This document shows, piece by piece, positions 33,865 to 42,240 of a stretch of DNA of 64,000 bases. Under the pieces are notes generated by a model. That model searched no databases and had not been told where the DNA came from. It worked only from the letters and a program-made list of their open reading frames with translations. Made by a program: the position numbers and the translations under genes. The DNA is taken from contig CAZTXQ010000007.1 in assembly GCA_964617375.1 (NCBI GenBank), positions 1-64,000 on the forward strand, given 5' to 3'. The stretch is from Firm-13 sp964617375 (GTDB lineage Bacteria; Bacillota; Clostridia; Saccharofermentanales; Saccharofermentanaceae). Position 1 is the first letter of the stretch. Every line of letters begins with the position of its first letter.

Positions 33865-35055
33865 TTAGAAATTCACTTCCGTGTCATAGAAGCAGCAGGC
33901 AAGGAGCTTCTCCATGACTTCCGGTGTGATAGATCTGGGGTTCGAACCGGTGCAGGCGTCGCCGACGGCAAGAGCCGCAACCTTCGGAAGCTTCTCGAAG
34001 AATTCCTTCTCATCGATGATTCCGCCTTCATATTCCTTGATCGAGGACGGGATCTCGAGAGCGGCATTCATCTTCTTGATGTGAGCGATCAGTGCATCGG
34101 TAAGCTCAACATCGGTATTACCGGCAAGACCGAGGAATCTTGCGATTTCGGCATATCTCTTCGCAGCCTCAGGCTCCTTGCTGTTGAACTTGATGACCTT
34201 CGGAAGGTACATGGCATTGGCACAGCCGTGTACGATGTGTCCGCCGGAGTAGGCAGCGCCGGTCTTGTGAGCCATGGAGTGTACGATTCCGAGCAACGCG
34301 TTCGAGAACGCCATTCCGGCCAGGCACTGTGCGTTATGCATTCTGGCGCGTGCTTCCTTGTCTCCGTCAAAGGAAGGGATCAGGAACTCGCTGACCATCT
34401 TGATCGCGTGCAGGGCAAGCGGATCGGTGTAATCACTGTGAAGCGTGGAGACATATGCCTCGACGGCGTGTGTCATCGCGTCCATACCGGTATGAGCTGT
34501 AAGCTTCTTGGGCATGGTCTCGGCAAGTTCAGGATCGACGATCGCGACGTCCGGTGTGATGTTGAAATCGGCCAGGGGATACTTGATGCCGGCCTTATAG
34601 TCCGTGATAACCGCGAAAGCCGTAACTTCGGTAGCCGTACCGGATGTCGAAGGAATTGCGCAGAAATGAGCCTTGGTACGAAGCTTGGGGAAGTTGAAAG
34701 GGATGCAGAGGGCTTCGAAAGTCGTGTCGGGGTATTCATAGAAAGCCCACATTGCTTTCGCGGCATCAATCGGAGAGCCTCCGCCGATCGCGACGATCCA
34801 GTCGGGCTGGAATTTTCTCATAGCTTCGGCACCGGCCATAACGGTATCGACGGACGGATCCGCCTCAACGCCTTCGAAAAGCTCGACTTCCATGCCGGCT
34901 TCCTTCAAATTATTAACAACTCTGTCGAGGAAGCCAAAACGCCTCATGCTGCCGCCGCCGACAACGACCATCGCTTTTTTTCCTGACAGATTCTTCAGTT
35001 CGTCAATTGCACCTTTTCCGTGGTAAAGGTCTCTGGGTAATGTAAATCTGGACAT
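33865..35055 (-). CDS. iron-containing alcohol dehydrogenase
   Basis: A 396-residue group III dehydrogenase. The nucleotide-binding GGGSPIDAAKAMW lies near residue 98 and SGTATEVTAFAVI near 148. Metal-binding residues are Asp and His in IVDPELA../HTGMDAMTHAVEAYVS and the histidines of GIVHSMAHKTG..GHIVHGCANA. It probably interconverts an aldehyde and an alcohol with NAD(P)H during fermentation, in the butanol-dehydrogenase-like branch. AGGAGG precedes the ATG. It is flanked by terminators, so it is monocistronic between rex and the LysR gene. Confidence 0.93.
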   Translation of the reverse strand: MSRFTLPRDLYHGKGAIDELKNLSGKKAMVVVGGGSMRRFGFLDRVVNNLKEAGMEVELFEGVEADPSVDTVMAGAEAMRKFQPDWIVAIGGGSPIDAAKAMWAFYEYPDTTFEALCIPFNFPKLRTKAHFCAIPSTSGTATEVTAFAVITDYKAGIKYPLADFNITPDVAIVDPELAETMPKKLTAHTGMDAMTHAVEAYVSTLHSDYTDPLALHAIKMVSEFLIPSFDGDKEARARMHNAQCLAGMAFSNALLGIVHSMAHKTGAAYSGGHIVHGCANAMYLPKVIKFNSKEPEAAKRYAEIARFLGLAGNTDVELTDALIAHIKKMNAALEIPSSIKEYEGGIIDEKEFFEKLPKVAALAVGDACTGSNPRSITPEVMEKLLACCFYDTEVNF

Positions 35056-35140
35056 AATATAAATCCTCCTGATGTGTGGATCGCTGCTGCTCTTGTTATG
35101 TAATCAAAATAACAGCGAAGCCCCCATGCCGGAAGACACA

Positions 35141-35178
35141 AAAACGGTATACCGATATGCATTTATCGATATACCGTT
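35141..35178 (-). terminator. intrinsic terminator after the LysR gene
   Basis: AACGGTATATCGATA pairs with TATCGGTATACCGTT, followed by TTTTG on the minus strand. Confidence 0.85.
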
Positions 35179-35199
35179 ATCTTTTCTTGACATTTCGAA

Positions 35200-35290
35200 A
35201 TTACTCGAGGCGGTTCTTAGAGATGCCCTCCATTATGCGAGGCGATTCCTTGAGATGCCCCCGCATTACTCGAGGCGGTTCTTTGAAACC
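35200..35290. repeat. three ~33-bp direct repeats at the 3' end of the LysR gene
   Basis: ATTACTCGAGGCGG starts at 35200 and 35265, with a variant ATTATGCGAGGCGA at 35232. The LysR stop codon lies within the 35265 copy, so the last residues (SKNRLE) belong to the repeat and the remaining copies extend past the gene. Confidence 0.8.
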
Positions 35291-36207
35291 TCTTCCGCGC
35301 TCTCCTTGAGCAGGTCCATGAAGAGATTGTCTTCGGCACTGAAGCGGTATCCGCGCCGGTAGATCAGCACATCCCGGAAGCGTCTCTTCGAAGAGGAGCA
35401 TTCCTTCTGTACGAGTGAGTAGCGTTCGAGAACTCCGGACGGCTCGGGTGCCCCCCACATAAAGGCGGTCGAAAGACGGCTCAGGAGCTCGAGCTCACTC
35501 CCTCTCTCGTACACCAGGATCTTCTTCCTGCGTTCGTCCGCTTTCTCGAGACGGCGCGCCTCGGAATACGGCAAGGTCGGAATCTTCACGTCTCCGTGAA
35601 AAATCTCCGTATATTGAAGAAGTTCAGTTGTATGGATAACGGAGGCCGCGGCCAAAGGGTGATTCCCGGACATCATGAGGAGATAATCAAATTCCCAGAC
35701 CGGCTTAAAAAGGAGATCACGCTCGTCGAGAGCCCGCATGAAGTATTTCTCGTACTGCGGCTGGAATCGTATGACCGCCGTGCTGTTGATGTTGTCAGCG
35801 ACGTTGTTGATCGCGGAAACGGCATTGGTCTCCCGGTAATTCAGTTCGATATCCTTCTCATTCTCGAGTTTTTTCGCGAGCTCGGTGAAGGCGTGCGCGA
35901 TGTAACCCGAACGCGGAACCGACACGTCAAAACGGCGCACAGAACTCTCGGAAGGCCTGTAAAGTGCCTCCATCTCATCCATCTGCGCAAGAATATTTTT
36001 CGCGTATCGAAGGAATTCCTCACCGCGGGCCGTGGGGACGACGCCCTTCGGAGAACGGTTGAAGACGGCAATGCCGATCGAATCCTCGAGCTCCATAATC
36101 GCCTTGCTTAAATGCGGCTGGCCCATGAAAAGGTTCTTGGCCGCTTTCGAGATCGATCCGGTGCGCTCTACCTCGACAGCATATTTGAGATGCTGGAAAT
36201 TATACAT
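35266..36207 (-). CDS. LysR-family transcriptional regulator
   Basis: A 313-residue protein. The N-terminal winged helix reads MYNFQHLKYAVEVERTGSISKAAKNLFMGQPHLSKAIMELE, with the long linker helix to residue ~85 and an effector-binding domain (VSVPRSGYIAHAFTELA onward). It would activate a neighbouring gene in response to a small molecule. The alcohol dehydrogenase gene downstream is a candidate target. GAGG precedes the ATG. The last few codons are inside a short tandem repeat, so the C-terminus may be newly altered. Confidence 0.9.
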   Translation of the reverse strand: MYNFQHLKYAVEVERTGSISKAAKNLFMGQPHLSKAIMELEDSIGIAVFNRSPKGVVPTARGEEFLRYAKNILAQMDEMEALYRPSESSVRRFDVSVPRSGYIAHAFTELAKKLENEKDIELNYRETNAVSAINNVADNINSTAVIRFQPQYEKYFMRALDERDLLFKPVWEFDYLLMMSGNHPLAAASVIHTTELLQYTEIFHGDVKIPTLPYSEARRLEKADERRKKILVYERGSELELLSRLSTAFMWGAPEPSGVLERYSLVQKECSSSKRRFRDVLIYRRGYRFSAEDNLFMDLLKESAEEVSKNRLE

Positions 36208-36324
36208 AAGAACCTCACTTCACTCTATAAGACACTTCCCGAGTATCGGTTTGCCCATCCTTATTATAGTATACGGGCACGCGAAAAAACACGGGAAGCC
36301 CCCGAGTGCCGGCGGGTTTCACTA

Positions 36325-36588
36325 TTAAGCCTTGGTTGTTGCAGCCTTATAGGCTTCCATAACAGCCTTTGCGAGCTGATCCGGACAGGATGTACTTCTA
36401 AATCCGCAGGTTACCCCGGTCAGCTTCTTCTGAACTTCTTCCACGGTCATACCGGTGACAAGCCTTGCCACGCCCTGACCATTGCCGTCACAGCCGCCGC
36501 GGATCGCGGCACTTTTCACAACGTTTCCGTCCAGTTCAATTTCAATAAGAGAGGAGCAGACACCCCTCGTGCGATACATATACGGCAT
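36325..36588 (-). CDS. TSCPD-domain small protein
   Basis: An 87-residue protein with the TSCPD pattern at its end (GFRSTSCPDQLAKAV), and VEIELDG / GGCDGNGQGVARLV before it. The same domain occurs at the C-terminus of some adenosylcobalamin-dependent ribonucleotide reductases; the free-standing form has no established role. Three conserved cysteines (SS..C..GGC..TCGF..SCPD) suggest metal or redox chemistry. GGAGG precedes the ATG, and a good promoter with a palindrome lies upstream. Confidence 0.85.
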   Translation of the reverse strand: MPYMYRTRGVCSSLIEIELDGNVVKSAAIRGGCDGNGQGVARLVTGMTVEEVQKKLTGVTCGFRSTSCPDQLAKAVMEAYKAATTKA

Positions 36589-36638
36589 ACAATCCTCCGT
36601 CGGTTCTTAAATGCCATACCGGCTGCAAGCCGGTCACG

Positions 36639-36689
36639 CTAAACGTTTAGTGTTGCCTATATTGTAACGTCGCTAGGGTCTGGTCACAA
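36639..36689 (-). promoter_or_regulatory. promoter and palindromic site for the TSCPD gene
   Basis: On the minus strand TTGTGA (36684-36689), 17-base spacer, TACAAT (36661-36666), then the perfect palindrome CTAAACGTTTAG (36639-36650) just past the expected start of transcription. Confidence 0.65.
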
Positions 36690-36892
36690 GTCAGGGTTTC
36701 TTGCGGCGGCTAGGGCGTCTGTGGGATCTAGTCCAGCCATTCCGGTGATTCAGACCGTTAGACAATAATCGTTGCATTTTGGCAATTCTAGTCCGGCGGT
36801 TACAATACCGCCGTTGGACAATGGAGAGTAAGAGTTGCCTATCGTCCTCTTTGATGGGAATCAGAGCCGTTCGTTAATGAATAGAAGTTCAA
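36690..36892. other. intergenic region before array 4
   Basis: No gene. It contains TCGTTAATGAATAGAA at about 36871, resembling the post-hairpin motif of array 4. Confidence 0.35.
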
Positions 36893-37240
36893 CCTACTCA
36901 AACACGCTCAGATGCTGATTGAGTAGGCTCGTCAATGATAAGAAACGCCCTTCGGGGCACCGTCGAGCCTACTCAAACACGCTCAGATGCTGATTGAGTA
37001 GGCTCGTCAATGATAAGAAACGCCCTTCGGGGCGCCGTCGCACCTACTCAAACGCGCTCAGATGCTGATTGAGTAGGCTCGTCAATGATAAGAAACGCGC
37101 TTCGGGAGGCCGGCGTACCTACTCAAACGCGCTCAGAAGACGATTGAGTAGGCTCGTCAACGATAGAAAACCCGCGTCGATGCGTTACCGCACCTACTCA
37201 AACATGATCAGATGCTGATTGAGTAGGCTCGTCAATAAAC
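36893..37240. repeat. hairpin repeat array 4 (five units, exact 75-bp period)
   Basis: Units start at 36893, 36968, 37043, 37118 and 37193. Each has CCTACTCAA, a ~17-base loop (ACACGCTCAGATGCTGA) and TTGAGTAGG, then CTCGTCAATGATAAGAAACG and a GC-rich linker CCCTTCGGGGC. The linker itself has CCC..GGG pairing in several units. Confidence 0.95.
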
Positions 37241-37507
37241 TAAGCCAATGCAAAGTCGTTCGGTGTCGTTTCGTACGCATGGCTTTGCTTTCCGACGCTA
37301 CAGCGATGTCATTCACTTATAAATGCCGCCTAAAATCGCTAAGCAGCCAATCCAGGCTGCATTCTTCGCCTCGACCCGGCGGTAGACATGAGAAAGTGCT
37401 CGGAGGAGGTTTATTACGCCCTTTCCCGATCCGCCATTAACTCCTCCACTAACTCCTTCGCCCCTTTCCCGCTTCTCTTCACAAAGATCCGTTTCTGATG
37501 CAGCTCT
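37241..37507. other. intergenic region after array 4
   Basis: No gene recognised. Open frames here are short and lack ribosome sites. The region ends in a terminator of the same sequence family as the one after the first conserved intergenic element. Confidence 0.35.
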
Positions 37508-37555
37508 AAAAAAGACTGCCTCATCTGACTTTGTTACAAGTCTTTTGAGACAGCC
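37508..37555 (-). terminator. intrinsic terminator after the LytTR/LiaF operon
   Basis: GGCTGTCTCA pairs with TGAGGCAGTC around an inner GACTTG/CAAAGTC hairpin, followed by TTTTTT on the minus strand. Confidence 0.8.
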
Positions 37556-37612
37556 CCTTAATACGCAGCCCTATTTGCCGGCAATCCCGGCAGTCCCTGC
37601 ATTTACCGGCAA

Positions 37613-38326
37613 TCAGATGTAATTGATCTTAACGCTTCCGAAATGCACTTCGCCGATGAGAGTGACTTTCACGAAATCGCCCGACGACATGCTTGCACCA
37701 TCCACGCTTCCGAACGCCGCATGTGCCTGATTATCGATGTTCCAGGTCCGGGGAATATAGAGGATGACACTCGCGAAATTGCAGTCGACGTAGATCGACG
37801 CGCCTTCGGGGCTCAGCTGGCACTGATCGAAATAGACCTTGGTCGTCGAAAAAGAGCTTTCAATGCTAACTTTCTTCAAGTTGCTTGAGCGGATATACTT
37901 GGTCGCTTCTCCGAAGGTGGATTCAATGTTCACGAACTCATTCTCATCGCCGGAAGTAATGGACTCCGATGTTGTGAATTCGCCGTGACTGTGGCCTTCC
38001 CAGCACTTTTCAAACTTGTGCTTCTTGAAGCGTCCGAAAATAATCGACAGTCCGATGCCGAGGAGCAGCGCCGCCAGGAGAATCGGCCAGAGCTGAAGAT
38101 CGGGAATACCGATCTTGTCGCGCCACAGAAACGTGATAACCGACAGCGGCAGAAGACCGAAGACAAAATTCAGTTCCGCGAAGCTCGCAATACTGACTGC
38201 CAGCAGCACAAGGCTTCCGAGTGCCGGGACCAGATCAAAACTGCTTCCGATGCCGAGTGCGTTCAGGAGTAAGAGCACACCTCCGGCTATTACGATGACA
38301 CCCCAAAAAATACTATGCCTTTTCAT
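37613..38326 (-). CDS. LiaF-like membrane protein
   Basis: A 237-residue protein. Four short membrane segments occupy residues ~5-105, followed by a soluble beta-helix-like domain (NIESTFGEATKYIRSSNLKKVSIESSFSTTKVYF..). This matches the LiaF/VraT layout: N-terminal toast-rack membrane part plus a cell-envelope-response C-terminal domain. LiaF proteins restrain envelope-stress kinases. Here the partner is a LytTR regulator whose end overlaps this start by 14 bases. Confidence 0.82.
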   Translation of the reverse strand: MKRHSIFWGVIVIAGGVLLLLNALGIGSSFDLVPALGSLVLLAVSIASFAELNFVFGLLPLSVITFLWRDKIGIPDLQLWPILLAALLLGIGLSIIFGRFKKHKFEKCWEGHSHGEFTTSESITSGDENEFVNIESTFGEATKYIRSSNLKKVSIESSFSTTKVYFDQCQLSPEGASIYVDCNFASVILYIPRTWNIDNQAHAAFGSVDGASMSSGDFVKVTLIGEVHFGSVKINYI

Positions 38327-38777
38327 ACAAATACCTCTCTTCCATTCTCTCTTTTAGTAGATTTCCATACATTCTGGACACATACACCTCTTTATACGAA
38401 TTCCTGAAGGATACAAGCCCTACGCGCGTAAGGCCCCTCTGGATCGAAAAAATGTGCAGTGTGTTTGCAATGGTAGACCGCGAGATCCTGACGAAATAAT
38501 TCGGAAGCATCGATTCGAGCTCGTAAAGACGCTGCCCTGTCCCGTAGGAATCGCCGGCCGTATGGGCGTAAACCTTTTCGCCCTCCGTTTCGAAAAAGAG
38601 AATTTCCGACAATGTCAGATAGTACTGCTCTTCACCTTTATAAAAATCGGGAAGAAGTACTTTCCTGCCCTGTCCGATGCTGCGGGCCATTTCTTCTATT
38701 TCGGGAGTAACCTTATTGCAGTAGATAACCGCTTCTTCCGGATCACCCGACTTGACCATTTCGATTCGTACCCGCAT
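38313..38777 (-). CDS. LytTR-family DNA-binding regulator
   Basis: A 154-residue protein. A short N-terminal segment (residues 1-50) is followed by a LytTR domain from about residue 52 (YYLTLSEILFFETEGEKVYAHT..LPNYFVRISRSTIANTLHI). It lacks a receiver domain, so it is not a classical response regulator. Such single-domain LytTR genes are often followed by a membrane inhibitor gene, which fits the LiaF-like protein downstream. GAGGAGG precedes the ATG. Confidence 0.87.
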   Translation of the reverse strand: MRVRIEMVKSGDPEEAVIYCNKVTPEIEEMARSIGQGRKVLLPDFYKGEEQYYLTLSEILFFETEGEKVYAHTAGDSYGTGQRLYELESMLPNYFVRISRSTIANTLHIFSIQRGLTRVGLVSFRNSYKEVYVSRMYGNLLKERMEERYLYEKA

Positions 38778-38925
38778 GTTTTCCTCCTCGGAACTTCATT
38801 ACACGGTCATTATATTCGGCGCGTTCCGGGATTTACAGTAGGAGGGCGCCGAGTGGTCAAATTTCGGGGGTAAGAGGGACGGTTCAGGAAGTAAATAGAC
38901 AGATTCGGGGTGTGTGGCGTTCAGA

Positions 38926-38954
38926 TTGACACCCGGAATATGCAATTTTATAAT
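38926..38954 (+). promoter_or_regulatory. consensus sigma-A promoter for the YhhN-family gene
   Basis: TTGACA (38926-38931), 17-base spacer, TATAAT (38949-38954), 54 bases before the ATG. Both hexamers are perfect matches. Confidence 0.85.
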
Positions 38955-39008
38955 ATATATATATAAAACCGTCGCGGTTCTTAGACTGCAGATCAGAGAG
39001 GGAGAACA

Positions 39009-39680
39009 ATGGCTGCAATATACTCATTATACCTTCTCCTGTTTGTTGTCACATACCGCATCCGCGATGAGGCCCGGTATGCGAAGATATTCCCGTGGAT
39101 CAAGCTTTCGACGAGCCTGTGCTTTATAGCGGCCGCGATTCTCTGTGCGTATGGAGGAGATACCGCGCTCCTATACCGGATGCTTCCGGGATTCGTCCTG
39201 GCCGCATTGGGTGATTTTCTTCTGGGACTCGCCACCGCGAAAAGAGACTTCTACGGCCGCGAATTCCTGATCGGTACCTGTTCTTTTGCGGCAGCACATG
39301 TCGCGTTCTATGCCGCGCTTGCCTGGCTCGACCGTCCCCGCATCGCCGATTTCATCATCCCGCTCGCCATGACGGGCCTCGTGATTCTCTTGTCACAAAG
39401 CAGGAACATTACCCTCGGCCGCATGAAGCTTCCCGGGTATATGTATTCTTATTTTGTCGGGCTTCTTTTTTCGAAAGCACTTATAGTCTTCATATATACG
39501 GGCACATCGGCTCTGACCACTCTTATCCTTGCGGGATCGACTCTCTTCCTCGTGTCGGATCTGATTCTATTGTTCATGAACTTTCACCGGAATCCTCCGC
39601 GCTGCCTTACGTTCCTTAACCTCTCCTTCTACTACGGCGCGATGCTGCTTCTGGGACTCTGTCTGTATCCGTTTACATGA
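39009..39680 (+). CDS. YhhN/TMEM86-family membrane protein (lysoplasmalogenase-like)
   Basis: A 223-residue protein with about eight membrane segments and the family motifs LPGFVLAALGDFLLG (residues ~60-74) and LAGSTLFLVSDLILLF (~175-190), whose paired aspartates are conserved. The family includes the lysoplasmalogenase TMEM86B. Plasmalogens occur in anaerobic bacteria, so a role in ether-lipid turnover is plausible but unproven. GAGAGGGAG precedes the ATG. Confidence 0.85.
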   Translation: MAAIYSLYLLLFVVTYRIRDEARYAKIFPWIKLSTSLCFIAAAILCAYGGDTALLYRMLPGFVLAALGDFLLGLATAKRDFYGREFLIGTCSFAAAHVAFYAALAWLDRPRIADFIIPLAMTGLVILLSQSRNITLGRMKLPGYMYSYFVGLLFSKALIVFIYTGTSALTTLILAGSTLFLVSDLILLFMNFHRNPPRCLTFLNLSFYYGAMLLLGLCLYPFT

Positions 39681-39688
39681 TCCGGTTT

Positions 39689-39717
39689 TTTTGATTTCCG
39701 ATATGAATCGGTGTATA
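39689..39717 (+). promoter_or_regulatory. promoter of the solute-binding/two-component operon
   Basis: TTGATT (39689-39694), 17-base spacer containing CCGAT-N4-ATCGG (39696-39709), TATAGT (39712-39717). Confidence 0.6.
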
Positions 39718-39797
39718 GTGAAAATATATTATATCGTCGCATGTTGTCGCAAAATCCGGATTCAGACCGAAATCATTTCGATATGAGGTATGAGTTT

Positions 39798-41117
39798 ATG
39801 GCACAAGTAAAGAAGCCCGGGTTCATAGCAGCAATCCTCGCTCTTCTCTTCCTGTCGTCCTGTACGGGTACCGGTACAGTCACGTCAACTTCGTCGAGTG
39901 AATCTGTGCCGGCGACGACGAATCCTCAGACAGCGATCTCTTTTCGAATCACATGGAAAGACTATTCCGGCCGCGGCGAGGCCATCCGTAAAATCGTAAA
40001 TTCCTATAATACCTCCGGCGGCTTATGCACCGTCAGTATGTTAAGCGGCGACGAAGATCTTGCGGCAACCGAGGCCCTGATCAAGGCCGGCGGCGATACC
40101 GTCTATGTACTTCCCTACCGACTCGTGAAATACTTCGGCTCTCTCGGATACCTTAAGGACTTGAGCTCCGAATTCAAGGACTCCGAGGACCTCTTCTATC
40201 CTTCCGTATGGTCTCTTGGTCAGGTCAATGACGCTACATACGGGATTCCCTGGCTCGGACACTCGATGTGCCTTCTCTATAACAAGAGTCTTCTGCAAGA
40301 GGCGGGCGTCGACCCCGCAGCCATTACCGATCTAGATTCTCTGGTTCTCGCAATGGAGGCCGTCGAAAGCAAGACGTCCGCTAAGGGTATCGGTCTTGTG
40401 GGAGCCGAAAGCAACGATATCTCCTGGATGGTGAACCAGTTCGTCTACGGGTTCGGATCCGAACTCGTAAGCGAGGACGGAACAACGGTCGCGGTCAATA
40501 ACGACAAGGCGGCTTCTGCCATCGATTTTTATAAGAACGTACTCGGTTCTCACGCTCAGCAGACCTGGACAAGCGATACCGGTACGGAAGCTATGAACTA
40601 TTTTCGCGACGGACAGGTAGCCTTCGAGATACAGGGTATATGGGGTGTTACCGATGTCATCAAGAACGGATCTCCTTTTGAGGTCGGAATCATCTCGCTG
40701 TCCGATATCGGACTCTGCTCCGAAGTAGGTCCGATGATGCTTGCGATTCCGGCTTCTATGAGTAACGATATGACCAGGAATGCGGTCGACTTTATGCGAT
40801 ATATGATTTCGAAGCCTGCCGAAGAAATGATCATGAACGGCGAGTACAATCCGGAGCATGATACATACTATCCATTCCGTACTCCTATCCGCACGGATAT
40901 GGCCGACAGTACAATCTTTAAAACGTATCCCGAATATTTGAAGTTTGTTGAAGGCTTTGAGAATCCGAGTATCGACGTTCCCGTTCCGCTTTGGCAGAGG
41001 GTAAAGGATCAGATTTACGCACCCGGTCTCCATAAGGTTATGACGGGAGAACTTTCTACTCAGGATTTTCTCGCCGAGACAGAGGAAAAAGGTAATCTGA
41101 TCCTAAAAGGCGGCTGA
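39798..41117 (+). CDS. extracellular solute-binding lipoprotein (SBP_bac_1 type), no transporter genes nearby
   Basis: A 439-residue lipoprotein. It has a signal peptide with lipobox LSSC (Cys about residue 23), a short Ser/Thr linker, and a family-1 solute-binding fold (FRITWKDYSGRGEAIRKIVNSYN; DATYGIPWLGHSMCLLYNKSLLQEAG; AFEIQGIWGVTDVI). It probably binds a sugar or oligosaccharide. GAGGT lies nine bases before the chosen ATG. No permease or ATPase follows; the next genes encode a response regulator and a hybrid kinase, so a sensing role is suggested. Confidence 0.87.
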   Translation: MAQVKKPGFIAAILALLFLSSCTGTGTVTSTSSSESVPATTNPQTAISFRITWKDYSGRGEAIRKIVNSYNTSGGLCTVSMLSGDEDLAATEALIKAGGDTVYVLPYRLVKYFGSLGYLKDLSSEFKDSEDLFYPSVWSLGQVNDATYGIPWLGHSMCLLYNKSLLQEAGVDPAAITDLDSLVLAMEAVESKTSAKGIGLVGAESNDISWMVNQFVYGFGSELVSEDGTTVAVNNDKAASAIDFYKNVLGSHAQQTWTSDTGTEAMNYFRDGQVAFEIQGIWGVTDVIKNGSPFEVGIISLSDIGLCSEVGPMMLAIPASMSNDMTRNAVDFMRYMISKPAEEMIMNGEYNPEHDTYYPFRTPIRTDMADSTIFKTYPEYLKFVEGFENPSIDVPVPLWQRVKDQIYAPGLHKVMTGELSTQDFLAETEEKGNLILKGG

Positions 41118-41155
41118 TACGTATATCCAATCCCAGCAATAAGGAGATATAAAAC

Positions 41156-42229
41156 ATGAAGATTCTGGTAGTAGACGACTCGAAATCCGACACGATGATT
41201 ATCAGCAACATGCTCAAGGATTTTAACCTTTTAACCGCCGGCGACGGGATAGAGGCGATGGAGCTGATCGAGTCGGATCCCGATATTGCGATCATGATTC
41301 TGGACATCAATATGCCGCGGATGAACGGATTTGAAGTCCTTGAGGCCATCGGAAGACACTCGGTATACAAGAAGATCGCGACCATTATACTGACGAATTA
41401 TGACGAGATCGACAACGAGATCCGGGGGCTTGAACTGGGCGCACTCGACTACATCCGGAAGCCGCTCAATATACGCTCGCTTCGTAAAAGAATCGAGTTG
41501 CACGTGAATCTCAAAAATGCGCAGCTGGCTCTCGAACAGCATAATTTCATTCTGGAGAAAGCGGTTCTTCAGAGAACCAATGAATGCAACAACATCCGTG
41601 ACGTCACCATCCGCGCTATGGTCAGCCTCCTCGAAGTCAGAAACATTGAATCCGGCAACCATACCAAGAGAACCCAGTGGATGATGAAAGCGCTTTGCGA
41701 ACATCTCCGTACCAAAGACGCCTACCGCTTCATCCTGACGGATAATTACATTGCCGAACTCTTCAGCACCGCGCCTCTTCACGATATCGGCAAGGTCGGT
41801 ATCGCAGACAGTATTCTCCTTAAGCCGGGAAGGCTGACACCCGAAGAATTCGAAATCATGAAGCTCCATACGACATACGGTGTCGAGGCACTGCAGTCCG
41901 CCGACAACCGCGCCGACGAGGTCTCCTTCATCCGGACGGCTGTCGAGATCATCGGCACACATCACGAGAAATTCGACGGAAGCGGCTATCCGAATGGTCT
42001 TAAGGGGAAGGAAATCCCTCTCTCGGGACGTCTGATGGCAATTATCGATGTCTATGACGCCCTTGTCAGCGAAAGAATCTACAAGCCGGCTTTCAAGCAT
42101 CAGGTGGCGCTGGCCATTCTCGACAAGGAAAGAGCCAATCACTTCGACCCGGATCTTGTCGACGGTTTCCTTGAAATTGAGAGCCAGATCAAGGAGATTC
42201 ACGACCGGTACGAACAGCATCCAAGCTGA
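41156..42229 (+). CDS. response regulator with HD-GYP phosphodiesterase domain
   Basis: A 357-residue protein. The receiver domain (MKILVVDDSKSD start, phospho-acceptor Asp in MILDINMP near residue 50, Lys in IRKPL) is followed by a helical linker and an HD-GYP domain with LHDIGKVGIADSILLKPG near residue 207 and HHEKFDGSGYPNGLKG near 275. HD-GYP enzymes hydrolyse cyclic di-GMP to GMP. AAGGAG precedes the ATG. It is the likely output of the hybrid kinase encoded directly after it. Confidence 0.93.
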   Translation: MKILVVDDSKSDTMIISNMLKDFNLLTAGDGIEAMELIESDPDIAIMILDINMPRMNGFEVLEAIGRHSVYKKIATIILTNYDEIDNEIRGLELGALDYIRKPLNIRSLRKRIELHVNLKNAQLALEQHNFILEKAVLQRTNECNNIRDVTIRAMVSLLEVRNIESGNHTKRTQWMMKALCEHLRTKDAYRFILTDNYIAELFSTAPLHDIGKVGIADSILLKPGRLTPEEFEIMKLHTTYGVEALQSADNRADEVSFIRTAVEIIGTHHEKFDGSGYPNGLKGKEIPLSGRLMAIIDVYDALVSERIYKPAFKHQVALAILDKERANHFDPDLVDGFLEIESQIKEIHDRYEQHPS

Positions 42230-42240
42230 AGGTGAATCGC

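Noticed and set aside
35083..35120. Rex operator upstream of the alcohol dehydrogenase gene
   Set aside because: TTGTTA and TAACAG are present but 11 bases apart rather than the ~6 expected, so it is not a convincing Rex site.
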